Assembly: GCF_008017805.1 (NCBI RefSeq)
Contig: NZ_VRTT01000061.1
Coordinates: forward strand, 1 to 44,196
Source of the DNA: Paenibacillus sp. N3.4
GTDB lineage: Bacteria; Bacillota; Bacilli; Paenibacillales; NBRC-103111
Length of the DNA stretch: 44,196 bases
Direction of reading: 5' to 3'
The translations under genes were made by a program, and so were the position numbers. Of this stretch, positions 24,916-34,595 are shown one piece after another. How positions within the stretch are numbered: position 1 is the stretch's first letter; each line of letters opens with the position of its first letter. The notes under the pieces were generated by a model. The model was not told where the DNA came from, ran no database searches, and saw nothing but the letters and a program-made list of their open reading frames with translations.

Positions 24916-25345
24916 CGATTAATAATTTGCTTTGACCGCAGTTCGTATTTCCTCGACCGTAGCGAAAAAAACATTATAGATGACCGACCTTTTCAACCAA
25001 GCCCATAAGCCCTCAATTCAGTTTAACTGCGGACTGTAGGGAGGCAGAAAAACGAGTTCAAGTTGCTGCACATGAGCTTTCAGGAACGGTTGGATCAGTT
25101 TTGCATGATGGATCCGGGTGTTGTCCAGAATCATCACGGTCTTTCCTTCAGGATATTTGGCAACGATGTTTTCCGGAAATTTTCTTTCCAATAGATTTCA
25201 CCTGCTTCATAGTCGAGTGTGCCCATCAGTTTTGCATCAGGATGTTTTCCGTAAGTTGGAATTTCTGTTGCCCTTCGGAAACCACGTATTTGCTAAGACT
25301 TGATAATCTCGAATCATCATTCATCTTCAAACAGGTATAAACTAA
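24916..25345 (-). pseudogene. IS630-family transposase remnant
   Basis: Minus strand, several frames: LYLFEDE, IRDYQVLANTWFPKGQQKF, GTLDYEAGEIYW, then KYPEGKTVMILDNTRIHHAK, QQLELVFLPPYSPQLN, a stop, IEGLWAWLK and NVFFATVEEIRTAVKA. These are the second-Asp and Glu regions of the IS630/Tc1-mariner DDE domain. The N-terminal helix-turn-helix part is missing and stops interrupt the frame. Its insertion or a later deletion cut off the end of nirC. It stops just short of the Fnr box of hsmA. Confidence 0.8.
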
Positions 25346-25356
25346 TTGGTTGTCAC

Positions 25357-25400
25357 TGTGATTTGTATCACATCTTACTGAACCTCATGACCTATACAAT
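25357..25400 (+). promoter_or_regulatory. Perfect Fnr-type box and promoter for hsmA
   Basis: TGTGA-TTTGTA-TCACA (25357-25372), with a TACAAT -10 at 25395-25400 ending 35.5 bases from the box centre, one base more than at the other sites. The hsmA ribosome binding site GGGGGGAG follows 55-60 bases later. Confidence 0.75.
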
Positions 25401-25473
25401 GAACACATATCAATTTTCAGTGGTTTGGGAATGATTAAATATTAAAATAGGAATCTGAAGGGGGGAGTAAGCT

Positions 25474-25854
25474 ATGAGTATGCTACCGTACGCCGTTATA
25501 TTAATTACTCTTGCTTTGGTGTTCTACACCATTGGGGTTTGGGCGGAAAATATCCAGGGAGTTTTGAAAAAATGGCATCTAGGAATGTTCTGTTTAGGGT
25601 TAGTATTTGATACATCTGGTACTTATGTCATGGGGCAACTAGCGAAGGCAGGTTCAAATCAAAATGGTTCCTTTCATCTGATTACAGGGGCGCTTGCACT
25701 TATTCTAATGCTGATCCATGCCATTTGGGCATTTATTGTTTTGTACAAAAATGCCAAGCAAATGTTGCAAAAATTCCATAAGCTCAGCGTGATCGTTTGG
25801 ATCATCTGGCTGATCCCATTCTTATCAGGAATGATCTATAGCATGCTTAAATAA
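25474..25854 (+). CDS. HsmA-family (TIGR03987) membrane protein
   Basis: A 126-residue membrane protein with four hydrophobic helices (about 4-22, 36-56, 68-90, 106-124). Distinctive phrases are YTIGVWAENIQGVLKKWH, FDTSGTYVMG, HLITGALALILMLIHAIWA and FHKLSVIVWIIWLIPFLSGM. Conserved His in helices 2-4 could hold a cofactor such as heme, but this is speculation. The family is named HsmA in databases from a heme-related context; its biochemical role is poorly defined. It has a perfect Fnr promoter, so low-oxygen expression is predicted. Confidence 0.75.
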   Translation: MSMLPYAVILITLALVFYTIGVWAENIQGVLKKWHLGMFCLGLVFDTSGTYVMGQLAKAGSNQNGSFHLITGALALILMLIHAIWAFIVLYKNAKQMLQKFHKLSVIVWIIWLIPFLSGMIYSMLK

Positions 25855-25861
25855 CGGATTC

Positions 25862-25977
25862 GATGAACCAAACATCATAAAAATCAAAGATAGAGCTGAC
25901 GATTCCAAATGTGATCATAAATTTGCAATGAATTTGATATCCAAGCGTCGCGATTTATCGATCATATCAGAATCCAA
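25862..25977 (-). pseudogene. Inverted fragment of an mgtA-like gene
   Basis: Read on the minus strand, about 110 bases match the 3' part of the Mg2+-ATPase gene at 28157-28270 almost base for base (GATTCTGAxATGATCGATAAA, ATGATCACATTTGGAATCG), with a few substitutions, one missing base and one extra T. The encoded piece would be DSDMIDKSRR.DIKFI. It is the relic of a second, oppositely oriented copy, lying just upstream of the surviving mgtA-like gene. Nothing else is recognisable between hsmA and 26043. Confidence 0.8.
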
Positions 25978-26073
25978 GCAGGGAGTTAGTTGTAGTCCGT
26001 TTCTTTTTTCCAACTTACTGGTTCGATTTATATTCGATCGGGATTGCTCGTAAATAAATGGGGAGGTTAATGT

Positions 26074-28594
26074 ATGAATAATCCGCTACAATCATTTTGG
26101 AGTCAATCAGTTGAGGTACTGTTAAAAAGCCTTGAGACAACCTCTCAAGGCTTAACGCAAGATGAGGCTGCAAAACGATTAATTCAATATCGTTCGGATT
26201 TAATCAAGCCTCAGAAAAGGTTCGATTTGTTATCCCTTTTTTTTCTCAAATTAGAAGTCCAATCGCGTTGATTCTTCTCATAGCGGCAATCTTATCGTTT
26301 TTTTTGCATGATTATACGGATGCGATTATTATTTTGGTGATCGTTTTTATCAGCAGTTTCCTTGGTTTCCTGCAGGAAAGAGGAGCAGCTAACGCAATGA
26401 ATAAATTATTGGCTATTGTACAAATCAAAGCCAATGTGATACGTGATGGAAAATCGCTGGAATCTCCTATAAATACACTGGTTCCTGGCGACGTGATCCA
26501 ATTGCATTCCGGGGATGTTCTTCCAGGAGATTGCCTCGTACTGGAGGCCAATGTATTGTTTGTAAACGAAGCTGCCTTAACCGGGGAAACCTTTCCCGTA
26601 GAGAAATCTCCAGGCGTATTGGAAGAAGATACAGCTCTAGCACAACGCATAAACACTCTCTATATGGGGACCAATGTAGTAAGCGGTACGGCTAAAGCTT
26701 TAATCATCCGTATAGGTAATAAAACGGAGTTTGGGCAAGTATCCGAACGTTTAAAGCTTCGACCTGCGGAAACAGAATTCGAGCATGGTATCCGTAAATT
26801 TGGCTATATGTTGATGGAAATAACGTTAATCTTAGTTTTCGCAATCTTTGCAATAAATCTATTTCTGGATCGACCGGTTCTGGATTCTTTTTTATTCTCA
26901 TTAGCATTAGCTGTAGGTCTGACACCGCAGCTACTGCCTGCGATCATCAGCATTAACTTGTCCTACGGCGCCAAACAGATGGCAAATAATAATGTTATCG
27001 TGAAACGGCTCGCCTCTATTGAGAATTTTGGCAGCATGAATGTACTCTGTTCCGATAAAACGGGTACGCTAACCGAAGGTACAGTGCAAATAGATTCGAT
27101 TGTCGATGCGAATGGCGCCTCCAGTGAAAAGCTGGAGCTGTATGCGTATCTAAATGCACACTTTGAAACGGGTTATTCAAACCCAATCGATGAAGCAATT
27201 CTGGCCCACAAAAAAATAGATATTAGCAGCTATACGAAGCTGGACGAAATACCTTATGACTTTATGAGAAAACGTTTAAGCATTCTTGTCTCAGAGGATA
27301 ATGAACGCCTTATTGTGACGAAAGGCGCATTGCAAAATATTTTGGACATTTGTTCTTTCATCGAAGCGGCAGATGGAGCTCAAACGGCGATTGCCCCAGA
27401 GAAGGATCGTATTGCAAAACAATTTGAAGAATACAGCCAAAAAGGACTACGGACTTTAGGCATAGCAGTTAAACGGAAAGTAGATTCGGAGAAAATTACT
27501 AAGGATCAGGAGAAGGATATGGTGTTTCTCGGTTTCCTGCTGTTTAAAGATCCGCCCAAGCCTGGAATCCCCGATACAATTAAGCAATTAAAACAGCTTG
27601 GCATTGCTTTAAAGATAATAACGGGTGATAACCACCTGATTGCCGCTAATATTAGTGAACAAATCGGCTTGGTTCACCCAAAAGTCCTGCTTGGCAAAGA
27701 GCTTGCCGCGATGAGCGATGAAGCTTTAATGCATCAAGTAAATATCATTGATGTATTTTCTGAAGTTGAGCCGAATCAAAAAGAGCGAATTATTCATGCA
27801 ATAAAAAAAGCAGGTAATGTAGTCGGCTATATTGGTGACGGTATTAACGATGCTTCAGCTCTACACGCTGCAGATGTCGGTATTTCCGTTGATAGTGCAG
27901 TTGACGTCGCCAAAGAAGCAGCGGATATTGTATTACTTGGCAAGGATCTGAATGTACTAGTTCGAGGGGTTCAGGAAGGTAGAAAAACGTTTGCTAATAC
28001 GATGAAATATGTTTTTATGGCGACAAGCGCTAATTTTGGAAATATGTTTAGTATGGCTGGAGCCTCACTATTTCTCCCTTTCTTGCCTTTGCTGCCTAAA
28101 CAAATTCTATTGACTAACCTACTTACAGATTTCCCTGAGATGACCATAGCTTCGGATAATGTAGATTCTGAAATGATCGATAAACCGCGACGTTGGGATA
28201 TTAAATTCATTCGCAAATTTATGATCACATTTGGAATCGTCAGCTCTATCTTTGATTTTATGACGTTTGGAGTTCTTAAATTTATGCTTCATGCGACGCC
28301 TGAACAATTTAGAACGGGCTGGTTCATCGAATCCGTTATTTCAGCATCGCTGATGTGTTGGTTATTCGCACCCAAAAGTCTGCATTGAAAAGTACACCTT
28401 CGAAACCACTCATTTTTGCTACCTTGGCTATTATGGTTGCGACACTCATCTTCCCATTTACATCCATTGGCAGAATTTTTGGATTTACCTCAATCCCAAA
28501 CGAAATTCTTGTAGCAGTTGGTCTCATTATCGTTCTATATATCCTCACAGCGGAATACACAAAAAGAATTTTTTACAAAAGGATGAGAATGTAA
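26074..28594 (+). pseudogene. mgtA: Mg2+-importing P-type ATPase with two frameshifts
   Basis: P3B-type ATPase (MgtA/MgtB) that brings Mg2+ in. Frame 1 (26074-26271) encodes the N-terminus; a tract of eight T (26237-26244) needs a ninth to continue FSQIRSPIALILLIAAIL. Frame 2 (to 28388) has the core: VNEAALTGETFP, CSDKTGTLTEG with the phospho-Asp, KIITGDN, GYIGDGINDASALHAADVGI, and later helices. Near 28350 a further one-base change is needed to pass from ISASL to VLVIRTQKS, after which frame 3 runs to 28594 with two more helices. Joined, the protein has about 840 residues, normal for the family. All catalytic motifs are intact, so sequencing error is a real alternative to decay. Confidence 0.85.
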
Positions 28595-28792
28595 ATAAAC
28601 GGGTTATGGAGCAAATAATAAATTACATTATACAAAAACTCAGGGTTATCAAACCGCAAATATTCTTCTGATTGGATCATTCTATTCTTCCCTATCTTTA
28701 CAATTGGTTTGAGAAACACCAACATCCCAAAAGAACCAAAACGGAAACGAAAGAACCCCTAATATATAAGGCAGATCAAGGAGCGAATGGTT

Positions 28793-29329
28793 ATGAAAAA
28801 TACGGTGGAAAATGATGGGTACGTTACTGAACCGATGAACTCTGGTGAATGGTTGCAATTTGTCAACCGATTGGAGAAAGAGCATGCTTTTTTGGCGCAG
28901 GAGTTGAATCAATTTTATACTACCTTACAAACCGCTAATGGTAACAATAGTCAAGACGAAAATGGGTGGATAGACATGATCCCTGCCTTACGGAGGCTAG
29001 TGCTTGGTTACACTTTGCAATTGGGCCAGCACTTGGAGATGGAAGAGCAAATTTTACTGCCTGCGATGGAATTGTATTGCAAAGCGGAACATACCTATCC
29101 ATCCGTTCGGTTTTCCTCCTTGTTGATGGAACAACATTTTCACTCAGCGCGCGCTTACTTTCCGATGTTCATCGATCAAACGAACACACCAAAGGAATGG
29201 TTATCTAGAAATGAAGTTAAAAATATGGCTACTTACTTGCGCGAAGGGCTTATTATGTTGGCGGAATACTTCAAAGTTGAACAACAATTCGTCTTGAGGC
29301 AAGCGGAACAAATGATAAAAGATATGTGA
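28793..29329 (+). CDS. Hemerythrin-like protein 3, lacking the last ligand set
   Basis: About 178 residues, four helices, with EKEHAFLAQEL, GQHLEMEEQILLP and EQHFHSAR in the positions of the HHE ligands. The fourth helix, however, reads EYFKVEQQFVLRQ where the paralogues have HFxxEExxxFP: the His is Tyr and the Pro is gone. It may bind one iron or none. AAGGAG is nine bases before the ATG at 28793 (an ATG at 28787 is too close). No Fnr box was found upstream, in contrast to the other two hemerythrin-like genes. It ends right at the border of the IS6 debris. Confidence 0.72.
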   Translation: MKNTVENDGYVTEPMNSGEWLQFVNRLEKEHAFLAQELNQFYTTLQTANGNNSQDENGWIDMIPALRRLVLGYTLQLGQHLEMEEQILLPAMELYCKAEHTYPSVRFSSLLMEQHFHSARAYFPMFIDQTNTPKEWLSRNEVKNMATYLREGLIMLAEYFKVEQQFVLRQAEQMIKDM

Positions 29330-29338
29330 GGCATAAAT

Positions 29339-29833
29339 GGGTCTTGGTGCAACATTAAAACGGATCAAAGACAGTCATCATATTTGTTGTTTGACTATGC
29401 TATCAGCCCAAACATTTTATTGATCAATTCAACTGCAGAAAGGACAGACGAATGATTGCATTCGACCTGTCCTTTCTTTATCATATGCATGACTTCTATC
29501 CCAACAATTGTTTTCTCCGCAGTACTGAAAGACTTGAATCCCAGCATTGGTTTAATAGCTTTCTTTATGAATCGCTGATCTTGTTCAATAATATTGTTTA
29601 GATATTTCTGTTATCGTAGTAATGCTTCCTGATTCATAGCTTTCTCGTCCTTCAATTACTGGACTGCGATAGGGTATCGACCGTGATCACGCGCGGCGAT
29701 TGATTGTAAGGTGAAGTCAACGCTTTCTTGAAAAAACGTTTGGCTACCATCTTACTGTTAGCAAGATAACCTCTGATTCATACTGCTTCCATTTAATAAA
29801 ATCTAATTCCATTTTTAATGTAACTGCTCCATC
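29339..29833 (-). mobile_element. Internally deleted IS6-family element
   Basis: On the minus strand the element begins with MELDFIKWKQYESEVILLTVRW (IS6 transposase N-terminus), jumps to RFFKKALTSPYNQSPRVITVD (middle of the DDE domain), and continues in shifting frames with KYLNNIIEQDQRFIKK, MLGFKSF and IKKGQVE to a stop at 29395. The region with the first catalytic Asp is deleted. Likely ends are GGTCTTGGTGCAACATTAAAA at 29340-29360 and, inverted and imperfect, TTTTTAATGTAACTGCTCC at 29813-29831. The whole is near 490 bases versus about 800 for a full element. An internal palindrome (29437-29477) within the coding end could act as a terminator. Confidence 0.72.
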
Positions 29834-30011
29834 TCATGTATTCATTAAAATCAATTTATCATGTATTAGAGCTTTGCACCACAACCCGACTCTTTTCCTC
29901 CTCCATCCCGACTCCTGGGAAGATGAAGGTATTGACTCTTGAACAGCAGATTCCATTGAGTATCCTTCTTTCTTTTATCCAATATCTTTGGTTCAAGGCA
30001 ACATTATATAT

Positions 30012-30102
30012 AGGCAGTAAGTAATCCGTGACGTAAAAGGTCTTTAATCCATTCAGTATCTTTCACATCCGTCTTTCTACCTCTTGTTTGCTGCTCTGAC
30101 AT
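30012..30102 (-). pseudogene. IS110-type transposase fragment
   Basis: Minus strand: GRKTDVKDTEWIKDLLRHGLL, a strongly conserved block in one branch of IS110 transposases (GRKTDVKDxEWIADLLRHGLL) containing part of the DEDD-type site. Nothing of the rest of the protein survives in frame. The neighbouring minus-strand stretch 30222-30110 reads DSFPPDRYEAEDADQWTDAY, an unidentified short tail. The remaining bases from 29834 to 30369 hold no gene I can support. Confidence 0.55.
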
Positions 30103-30369
30103 TACCCTTTCAGCTCCTCACCGATTGATTCGTAATCACTTTTAGATATATTTCGTAGGCATCCGTCCATTGGTCCGCATCTTCAGCCTCATATCGATCA
30201 GGAGGAAAAGAATCCATAACGATCGGGTTATCCAAATGCAGGGGGGGATGCTAGGGATGTTGACTTCAATGAGCTTCAAATGCAATGAAGTAAAAAATAG
30301 CGTTAGCCAGCAAACATAGCGTTGGTTCTCTTGACGACGCATTGTAAATAATTGATAGCGTTATCATTT

Positions 30370-30773
30370 AATGAAAATCTATTTAAAGGAGACCGATATT
30401 TGCTGGGTTTTTATCCAAGGTGATTACACGTGGGATTTAAGTATGTGGAGAGGACAAAGCCCTTGTAAAGAAGCGCTTATCCCGATTTTTAGATAACATG
30501 AAATCAATGGTTTTCCCCATAGAATCAACCGCTCTGTATAAATACTTCCACTGACCTTTAACTTTGATGTAGGTTTCGTCGTTCCTCTAAGAATCGTTTG
30601 TAGGTTTCAATAAGGGACGCATTCGTTTGTCGATTTCGGGTCCAAATTCATGGGCCGATCTCATAATCTTGTATGGGAAATCCTTAATCCTCAATCAAAT
30701 ACCATCTCACCGTAAGTAAAATGATTGCCGATTCATATTGCTTCCATTTAAATAAATCCAATTTCGTTTCCAA
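30370..30773 (-). mobile_element. Second IS6-family transposase fragment
   Basis: Minus strand from a TTG at 30773: ETKLDLFKWKQYESAIILLTV, RWYL, then after frame changes EFGPEIDKRMRPLLKPTNDS, DETYIKVKGQWKYLYRAVDS (first catalytic Asp region), SKNRDKRFFTRALSSPHT, stop, IPRVITLDKNPA. The C-terminal third with the catalytic Glu is absent. It differs in sequence from the element at 29.3-29.8 kb, so it is another copy or subtype and not the missing half of it. Confidence 0.75.
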
Positions 30774-31008
30774 AGCAAGTCGCTCCACAACCGAAAAAAC
30801 CTTAATCAATTATAAAAATTGAATTTCTAATTCGGTAGCCCAGATTTTGCAATACTCATGCCTCCGAACCCGCGCCGTTCCAGCATTCTGTAAAGAAAAG
30901 CAGATGTGAGAAAAAAATGCCGATGGACGTTGAAAGCGCTTTGTTTTATCGTAAACGGCAAGGGAGTCCAACACCCGAACAACTATACGGAAAGGATGGT
31001 GTATCTAT
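30774..31008. other. Upstream region of the LplB-type operon
   Basis: No gene seen. A clear shift toward higher GC starts near 30,870. No strong promoter hexamers or operator palindrome were found. AAAGGATGG (30991-30999) is the ribosome binding site of the first permease gene. The operon's original promoter may have been lost to the IS debris to the left. Confidence 0.4.
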
Positions 31009-31965
31009 TTGAAGCATACTACGCTGGCAACGGCTCCGGCAAAAACGGCAGCGACCCGAAGGTCCCCCTTCGTATCCTCGATGCGCAAGCATTGGGATTT
31101 GTACGCGCTCTTATTACCGGTGATAATTTATTTCATTATTTTCCATTACATCCCGATGTATGGCGTACAAATCGCGTTCAAAGAATTTATCGCCTCTAAA
31201 GGAATTAATGGCAGCCCATGGGTCGGTTTCCAGCACTTCGAGAGGTTTTTCGACGGCTTTTACTTCTGGCGGGTGATTCGAAATACGCTTGGAATCGGTC
31301 TGTACGAGCTGATCGTGGGCTTCCCGGTACCGATTATTTTGGCGCTCCTCATAAACGAGGTTCAGTCAAAATCGTTCAAGAAAACGGTGCAAACCGTCAC
31401 CTACGCCCCCCACTTCCTGTCCACCGTCGTTATGGTCGGCATGCTGCTCATCTTCCTGTCGCCGCGCTACGGCATCGTCAACACCCTCATCGAATGGTTT
31501 GGCGGGGATCAAATCGCCTTCTTGACGGAGCCCGGCTGGTTTAAGACGGTGTATGTATTTTCAGGCGTCTGGCAGCAGATGGGCTGGAGCTCGATCATTT
31601 ATTTGGCGGCCTTGACCGGCATAGATCCTCAGCAGCATGAAGCGGCTAAGGTCGACGGGGCAAGCCGTTTGCAGCGAATATGGCATGTTAATCTGCCCGG
31701 CATCTTACCGACCATCATCATATTACTTATCTTGAACGTTGGATCTATCCTGGCCGTTGGCTTCGAAAAAGTGTTTTTGCTGCAAAATCCGCTCAACATG
31801 GAAGCGTCTGACATCATCTCTACTTACGTATACCGAAGCGGGATCTTGGAAGCACAGTACAGCTTTTCCGCTGCTGTCGGTCTGTTCAACTCGGTTATTA
31901 ATTTCTTCATGCTCGTGACCGTCAACTTTATTGCCCGAAAGGCGGGTGAAACGAGTTTATGGTAA
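31009..31965 (+). CDS. LplB-type sugar ABC transporter permease 1
   Basis: Inner-membrane permease of the CUT1 family (LplB/YtcP systems for oligosaccharides or sugar derivatives). 318 residues: a basic, Ala-rich N-terminus, then six hydrophobic helices starting LYALLLPVIIYFIIFHYIPM. The ATPase-contact EAA loop is clear: HEAAKVDGASRLQRIWHVNL. GINGSPWVGFQHFERFF is a family signature. Starts at TTG nine bases after AAAGGATGG. Its stop overlaps the next permease by seven bases. The ATPase is not encoded nearby, as usual for these systems, which share an MsmX-like ATPase. GC content and codon use differ from the AT-rich module at 37.5-44.2 kb. Confidence 0.92.
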   Translation: MKHTTLATAPAKTAATRRSPFVSSMRKHWDLYALLLPVIIYFIIFHYIPMYGVQIAFKEFIASKGINGSPWVGFQHFERFFDGFYFWRVIRNTLGIGLYELIVGFPVPIILALLINEVQSKSFKKTVQTVTYAPHFLSTVVMVGMLLIFLSPRYGIVNTLIEWFGGDQIAFLTEPGWFKTVYVFSGVWQQMGWSSIIYLAALTGIDPQQHEAAKVDGASRLQRIWHVNLPGILPTIIILLILNVGSILAVGFEKVFLLQNPLNMEASDIISTYVYRSGILEAQYSFSAAVGLFNSVINFFMLVTVNFIARKAGETSLW

Positions 31966-32843
31966 AGCAATCGTTCGGAGACAAAATATTCGTCTTTATC
32001 GTGCACGCTTTGCTCGTACTGGTCCTGATCACGGTCCTGTACCCGCTCGTATTCGTGCTCGTCGCTTCGATCAGTGACCCGGGCAAAGTCGTGAACGGCG
32101 AAATTTGGCTATGGCCGGAGGGCATTACGTTTCACGGCTATGAGAAAGTGTTTCAAAACAAAGATATTTTGACAGGATATGCGAATACAATCCTTTACAC
32201 CTTGTTAGGGACATGCGTCAATCTCATCATGACGATATGCGCCGCCTATCCACTATCGCGCAAAGAGCTTTACGGACGCAGCTTCGTTACGGCGTTGTTC
32301 GTATTCACGATGTTTTTTAGCGGCGGGCTTATTCCGACGTATTTGCTTGTCAAAAAGCTCGGCATGGTGAACACGATGTGGGCGCTTATCATTCCGAATG
32401 CGGTGGCTGTCTGGAACATTATCATTATGCGCACGTTTTTTCAGCAAAGCATTCCAGGAGAAATTCAGGAATCGGCGCAAATTGACGGCTGTAACAACCT
32501 TCAAATATTGCTGCGTATCGTCCTGCCCTTGGCGCTTCCGATCCTCGCCGTCATGACGTTGTTTTACAGCGTAGCTCATTGGAACTCTTATTTCAATGCT
32601 CTTATTTATTTGACGGGTCGTGAGAAGTATCCGCTGCAGCTCGTGTTGCGCGAAATTTTGATCCAAAGCAACATGAAAGATATGGTCGCAAGCGGGGAAG
32701 AATCACTCGCAAAAAGCGTTATGGAAGCTGAATCGATCAAATACGCAGTCGTGATCATAGCCAACCTGCCTGTACTGATGATGTATCCGTTCCTGCAGCG
32801 GTATTTCACCAAAGGTCTTACGATCGGTGCGGTGAAGGGTTGA
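31959..32843 (+). CDS. YtcP-type sugar ABC transporter permease 2
   Basis: Second CUT1 permease, 294 residues, six helices from IFVFIVHALLVLVLITVLYP. The EAA-type loop is IQESAQIDGCNNLQILLRIVLP, followed by LPILAVMTLFYSVAHWNSYFNALIYL, typical of YtcP/LplC proteins. The ATG overlaps the end of permease 1 (ATGGTAA), showing translational coupling. The gene for the binding lipoprotein follows after 68 bases with its own ribosome binding site. Confidence 0.93.
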   Translation: MVKQSFGDKIFVFIVHALLVLVLITVLYPLVFVLVASISDPGKVVNGEIWLWPEGITFHGYEKVFQNKDILTGYANTILYTLLGTCVNLIMTICAAYPLSRKELYGRSFVTALFVFTMFFSGGLIPTYLLVKKLGMVNTMWALIIPNAVAVWNIIIMRTFFQQSIPGEIQESAQIDGCNNLQILLRIVLPLALPILAVMTLFYSVAHWNSYFNALIYLTGREKYPLQLVLREILIQSNMKDMVASGEESLAKSVMEAESIKYAVVIIANLPVLMMYPFLQRYFTKGLTIGAVKG

Positions 32844-32911
32844 TTATTTTTTTTGAAAATAAATGGTATTTTGAAAGTGGAAATATACAGCAAAAATTGG
32901 AGGCCAATCAC

Positions 32912-34521
32912 ATGACTCAAAAAAAAATGTCACCATATTATTATCGTTCGTTTTGTCGATCAACTTGTTGTCCGCTTGCTCCGGAGGCGGGGCGAAAAGT
33001 CCTGGCGATACGAAAAAACCAGAAGCGGGAATTAGCACAACGGGAATGCCCATTGCACCCGAAAAAATAAACCTGAAGATGATCGCCGGTAAAGCACCTA
33101 CGACCGCTTCCAATTGGAACGATGTCATGCTTTGGCAGGAGTACGAAAAACTGACGAGCATTCATGTCGACTGGGATATGATTCCGGACGAAACCTTGAC
33201 GGAAAAGCGCAACATCATGCTCGCTGGCGGGAATTATCCCGACGCCTTCTTCACTGCGGGAATTCCTACGCCGGACTTGCTCAAATACGGATCACAGGGC
33301 ACCTTCATCAAGCTGAACGATCTAATCGACAAGTATGCACCGAATATCAAAAAGCTTCTGAACGAATATCCGGAGGTGCGCAAAGGGCTAACGATGCCGG
33401 ACGGCAACATTTACTCGTTCCCAACGGTGTTCGATCCCAAGTTTACATCGGTGCTTAGCGGTGGTAAAGTATGGCTCAAAAAAGAGTGGCTAGACAAGCT
33501 CAACCTGAAGGAACCGGAAACGACCGAAGACTTTTACAATATGCTGAAAGCGTTTAAGGAAAAAGACCCGAACGGCAACGGCCAGGCGGACGAAATTCCA
33601 TTCCAGAGCGTTGGCTTGCCCGGCATCATCAATTATTTCAAAGGCGCCTGGGGACTCGGCACACGAGGAATTCTCCATGCCAATGTTGACGTGGATACCT
33701 CAGGTAAACTAAGATTTATTCCAACGGATCCAAAATACAAGGAAATGCTGCAGTATGTACAGAAGTTGTATAGCGAGAAGCTGATCGCCGAGGATATTTT
33801 CACGATCAAGTCGAACCAGTTTTATGCGACTGGCTCGAAAGGCTTGTACGGCGCAATCCGTACGACAAGCCCGCAGACGCTGATGAATCAGCCGGGATAC
33901 ATCGGCGCTAACGCGTTGAAAGGGCCTCACGGCGATCAGGTGTACACGGCCGTCGGATCCCCTTTGGCCGATCCAGGGGCATTCGTCATCACCGACAAAA
34001 ACAAGCATCCCGAAGCGACCGTACGCTGGATGGACTATTTGTATGGTGAGGAAGGCAGCAAAATGTTCTTCATGGGCTTCGAGGGCAAGTCGTATGAGAA
34101 GACACCCTCTGGCGAACTGCAGTACACGAAGGAAATTACCGCCAATCCGGGTGGCTTAACGTTCGAGCAGGCGCTTGTTAAATACGTCGTATGGCCGGGC
34201 GGCGGCTATCCAAACATGGTGCAGCAAAAGTTTTTCAAAGGCGCCGAATCACTGCCGGAGTCGATCGCAGCGGCGGAAAAGTTCGTGAAGTATATACCGA
34301 AGGAGATCTGGCCAACGTTCTCTTATACAGCCGAGGAAAATCAGAAGATGGCCGCACTCAGCGCCGATATCAATACATACGTGACGGAGATGAACGCCAA
34401 ATTCGTCACTGGCAAAACTCCTTTCTCAGAGTGGGACAGCTATGTCGAAACGTTGAAAAAAATGAAGCTGAACGAATATATGTCCATCTACCAAGCCGCA
34501 TACGATCGATATAAGAAATAA
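32912..34521 (+). CDS. LplA-type sugar-binding lipoprotein, start frame-shifted in a poly-A run
   Basis: Extracellular substrate-binding lipoprotein of the LplB/YtcP system, about 535 residues. The ATG at 32912 follows TTGGAGG, but its frame is lost at a run of nine A (32919-32927). With ten A it would read MTQKKNVTILLSFVLSINLL then SACSGGG, a perfect signal peptide and lipobox (LLSAC) continuing into the main frame. The mature part shows NWNDVMLWQEYEKLTSIHVDW, DPNGNGQADEIPFQS (the calcium-like DPNGNGxxDE loop common in these proteins) and a C-terminus ending YQAAYDRYKK. Reported here as one gene. Transcriptional slippage on the A tract could also restore it. Confidence 0.88.
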
Positions 34522-34595
34522 TGGCTTCCAGCATCTGACCCGACAGGGCCAGCGGGAAGGTAACCATCGTATAGGCATCGTTCGGGAGGGAGGGG

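Noticed and set aside
28600..28786. Search for an Fnr box upstream of hemerythrin 3
   Set aside because: No TGTGA/TCACA pair with suitable spacing was found.
29437..29477. Strong palindrome read as an independent terminator
   Set aside because: It encodes part of the IS6 transposase C-terminus (KKGQVECNHSSVL), so it is primarily coding debris, although it could terminate transcription.
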